Shown here: positions 63,603 through 64,000 of the stretch, piece by piece
Position numbering within the stretch: the stretch's first letter is position 1
Layout: each line of letters starts with the position of its first letter
From: Syngnathus acus
Taxonomy: Eukaryota > Chordata > Actinopteri > Syngnathiformes > Syngnathidae
Direction: 5' to 3'
DNA: 64,000 bases
NCBI RefSeq assembly: GCF_901709675.1
Contig: NC_051095.1
Span: 23,883,956-23,947,955 of the forward strand
Translations under genes and position numbers: made by a program
Notes under the pieces: generated by a model
What the model was told of the DNA's origin: nothing
Database searches by the model: none
The model's input: only the letters and a program-made list of their open reading frames with translations

Positions 63603-63720
63603 AAGAGGGATTTTTAAAAAAATGTCTATAATATCTGGAAGTCCCTTTGATGTTAGTACTGGTGTTACCATTGTTGTAGTGTACGTGATGCCCTATGGGG
63701 ATTGTGTTACTTTTTAAGAT

Positions 63721-63726
63721 AATAAA
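63721..63726 (+). terminator. stox2: Candidate stox2 poly(A) signal 2
   Basis: AATAAA in AAGATAATAAAATAATGATG, followed within 25 bp by the GT-rich GGCGTGGTGTTTTGA, the usual downstream element. This makes it the better candidate. Confidence 0.5.
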
Positions 63727-63745
63727 ATAATGATGTTTGGTTATA

Positions 63746-64000
63746 CTGGCGTGGTGTTTTGATCCAGAGTATTTAAGTACCAGTCACATGTGTGTATGAC
63801 AGTGTTTAGGAAACATACCGTTGCCCAAAATGTTAATTTGATTAAACAACGATTCAAACAACAATACTATTATACAAGAGGTTTGGCAAGCAATCCAGGC
63901 CAAACTCAAGTCCATTATTATGTAGTATCATTACTGAAGGTTTAGCCCTTTTCAGATTTTGTGTGACTTCTTAACCACCTAACAATTACACACTAAACTT
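63746..64000. other. Downstream intergenic sequence
   Basis: AT-rich. TTCAAACAACAATACTATTA and AGCAATCCAGGCCAAACTCA weakly resemble the repeat at 585-905. No gene is seen. Confidence 0.35.

Larger units (their letters stand above)
58852..63745 (+). other. stox2: Probable stox2 3'UTR, about 4.9 kb
   Basis: No TIR, SINE or LINE end was recognised in almost 5 kb, in sharp contrast with the introns. It contains a (GTGC)n stretch at 59130-59170, a run of T at 62407-62428 and weak AATAAA-like sites (for example about 60324). The extent is inferred from transposon scarcity and from the terminal poly(A) signals. Confidence 0.6.

Overview
Vertebrate, almost certainly teleost fish, nuclear DNA. It has large introns, spliced genes with vertebrate orthologues, CA/GT and TATC microsatellites, tRNA-derived SINEs and very many short terminal-inverted-repeat (TIR) DNA transposons. 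I cannot name the species. A percomorph is my guess from the repeat style, and I hold it loosely.

Three host genes are readable. (1) The 5' end of csnk1a1 (casein kinase I alpha) lies on the minus strand: coding exon 1 at 6133-6011 and exon 2 at 5781-5675, with the rest of the gene running off the left edge. (2) A small secreted Kazal-type (SPINK-like) protease inhibitor lies on the plus strand, with four exons between 7902 and 8645 and an apparent GC-AG last intron. (3) stox2 (storkhead box 2) on the plus strand fills most of the window. It has two alternative first coding exons (13348-13687 and 24623-24830), a common exon 45523-45675, a 2.4 kb main exon 54736-57118, a last exon 58647-58851, and a probable 3'UTR of about 4.9 kb ending near 63.6-63.75 kb. 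Every junction keeps frame. The spliced proteins are 1026 aa (long) and 982 aa (short).

Nearly everything else is transposon. The recurring TIR families are labelled locally: A (TACAGTAATCCCTCG, TA target, Tigger/mariner-like), B (TACCGTATTGGCCCGAATAT), C/D (TACCGTATTTTCCGC...), E (TACCGTAATTTTCGGAC), F (TACCGTTTTTTTCCATGTAT), G (TAGAGATGCACCGATC, hAT), several other hATs, a dead Tc1 with an L2-type LINE inside it, and an internally deleted ISL2EU-like element. They are heavily nested: A contains B at 8983-11307; B contains A, a hAT and C at 15601-20226; D contains G at about 20745-22361; D contains E which contains F at 38451-40078; E contains F at 47874-49859.

The left part (1-8.7 kb) is csnk1a1 intron and promoter plus the SPINK-like gene. 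From 8.7 to 13.3 kb is transposon-filled intergenic DNA and the stox2 promoter side. From 13.3 to 58.6 kb is stox2 exons and transposon-rich introns. From 58.9 to 63.7 kb is a strikingly transposon-poor stretch, as expected of an mRNA 3'UTR. I found no wholly new biological system. The most informative material is the stox2 alternative-start architecture and the transposon nesting, which gives relative ages and verified target-site duplications.
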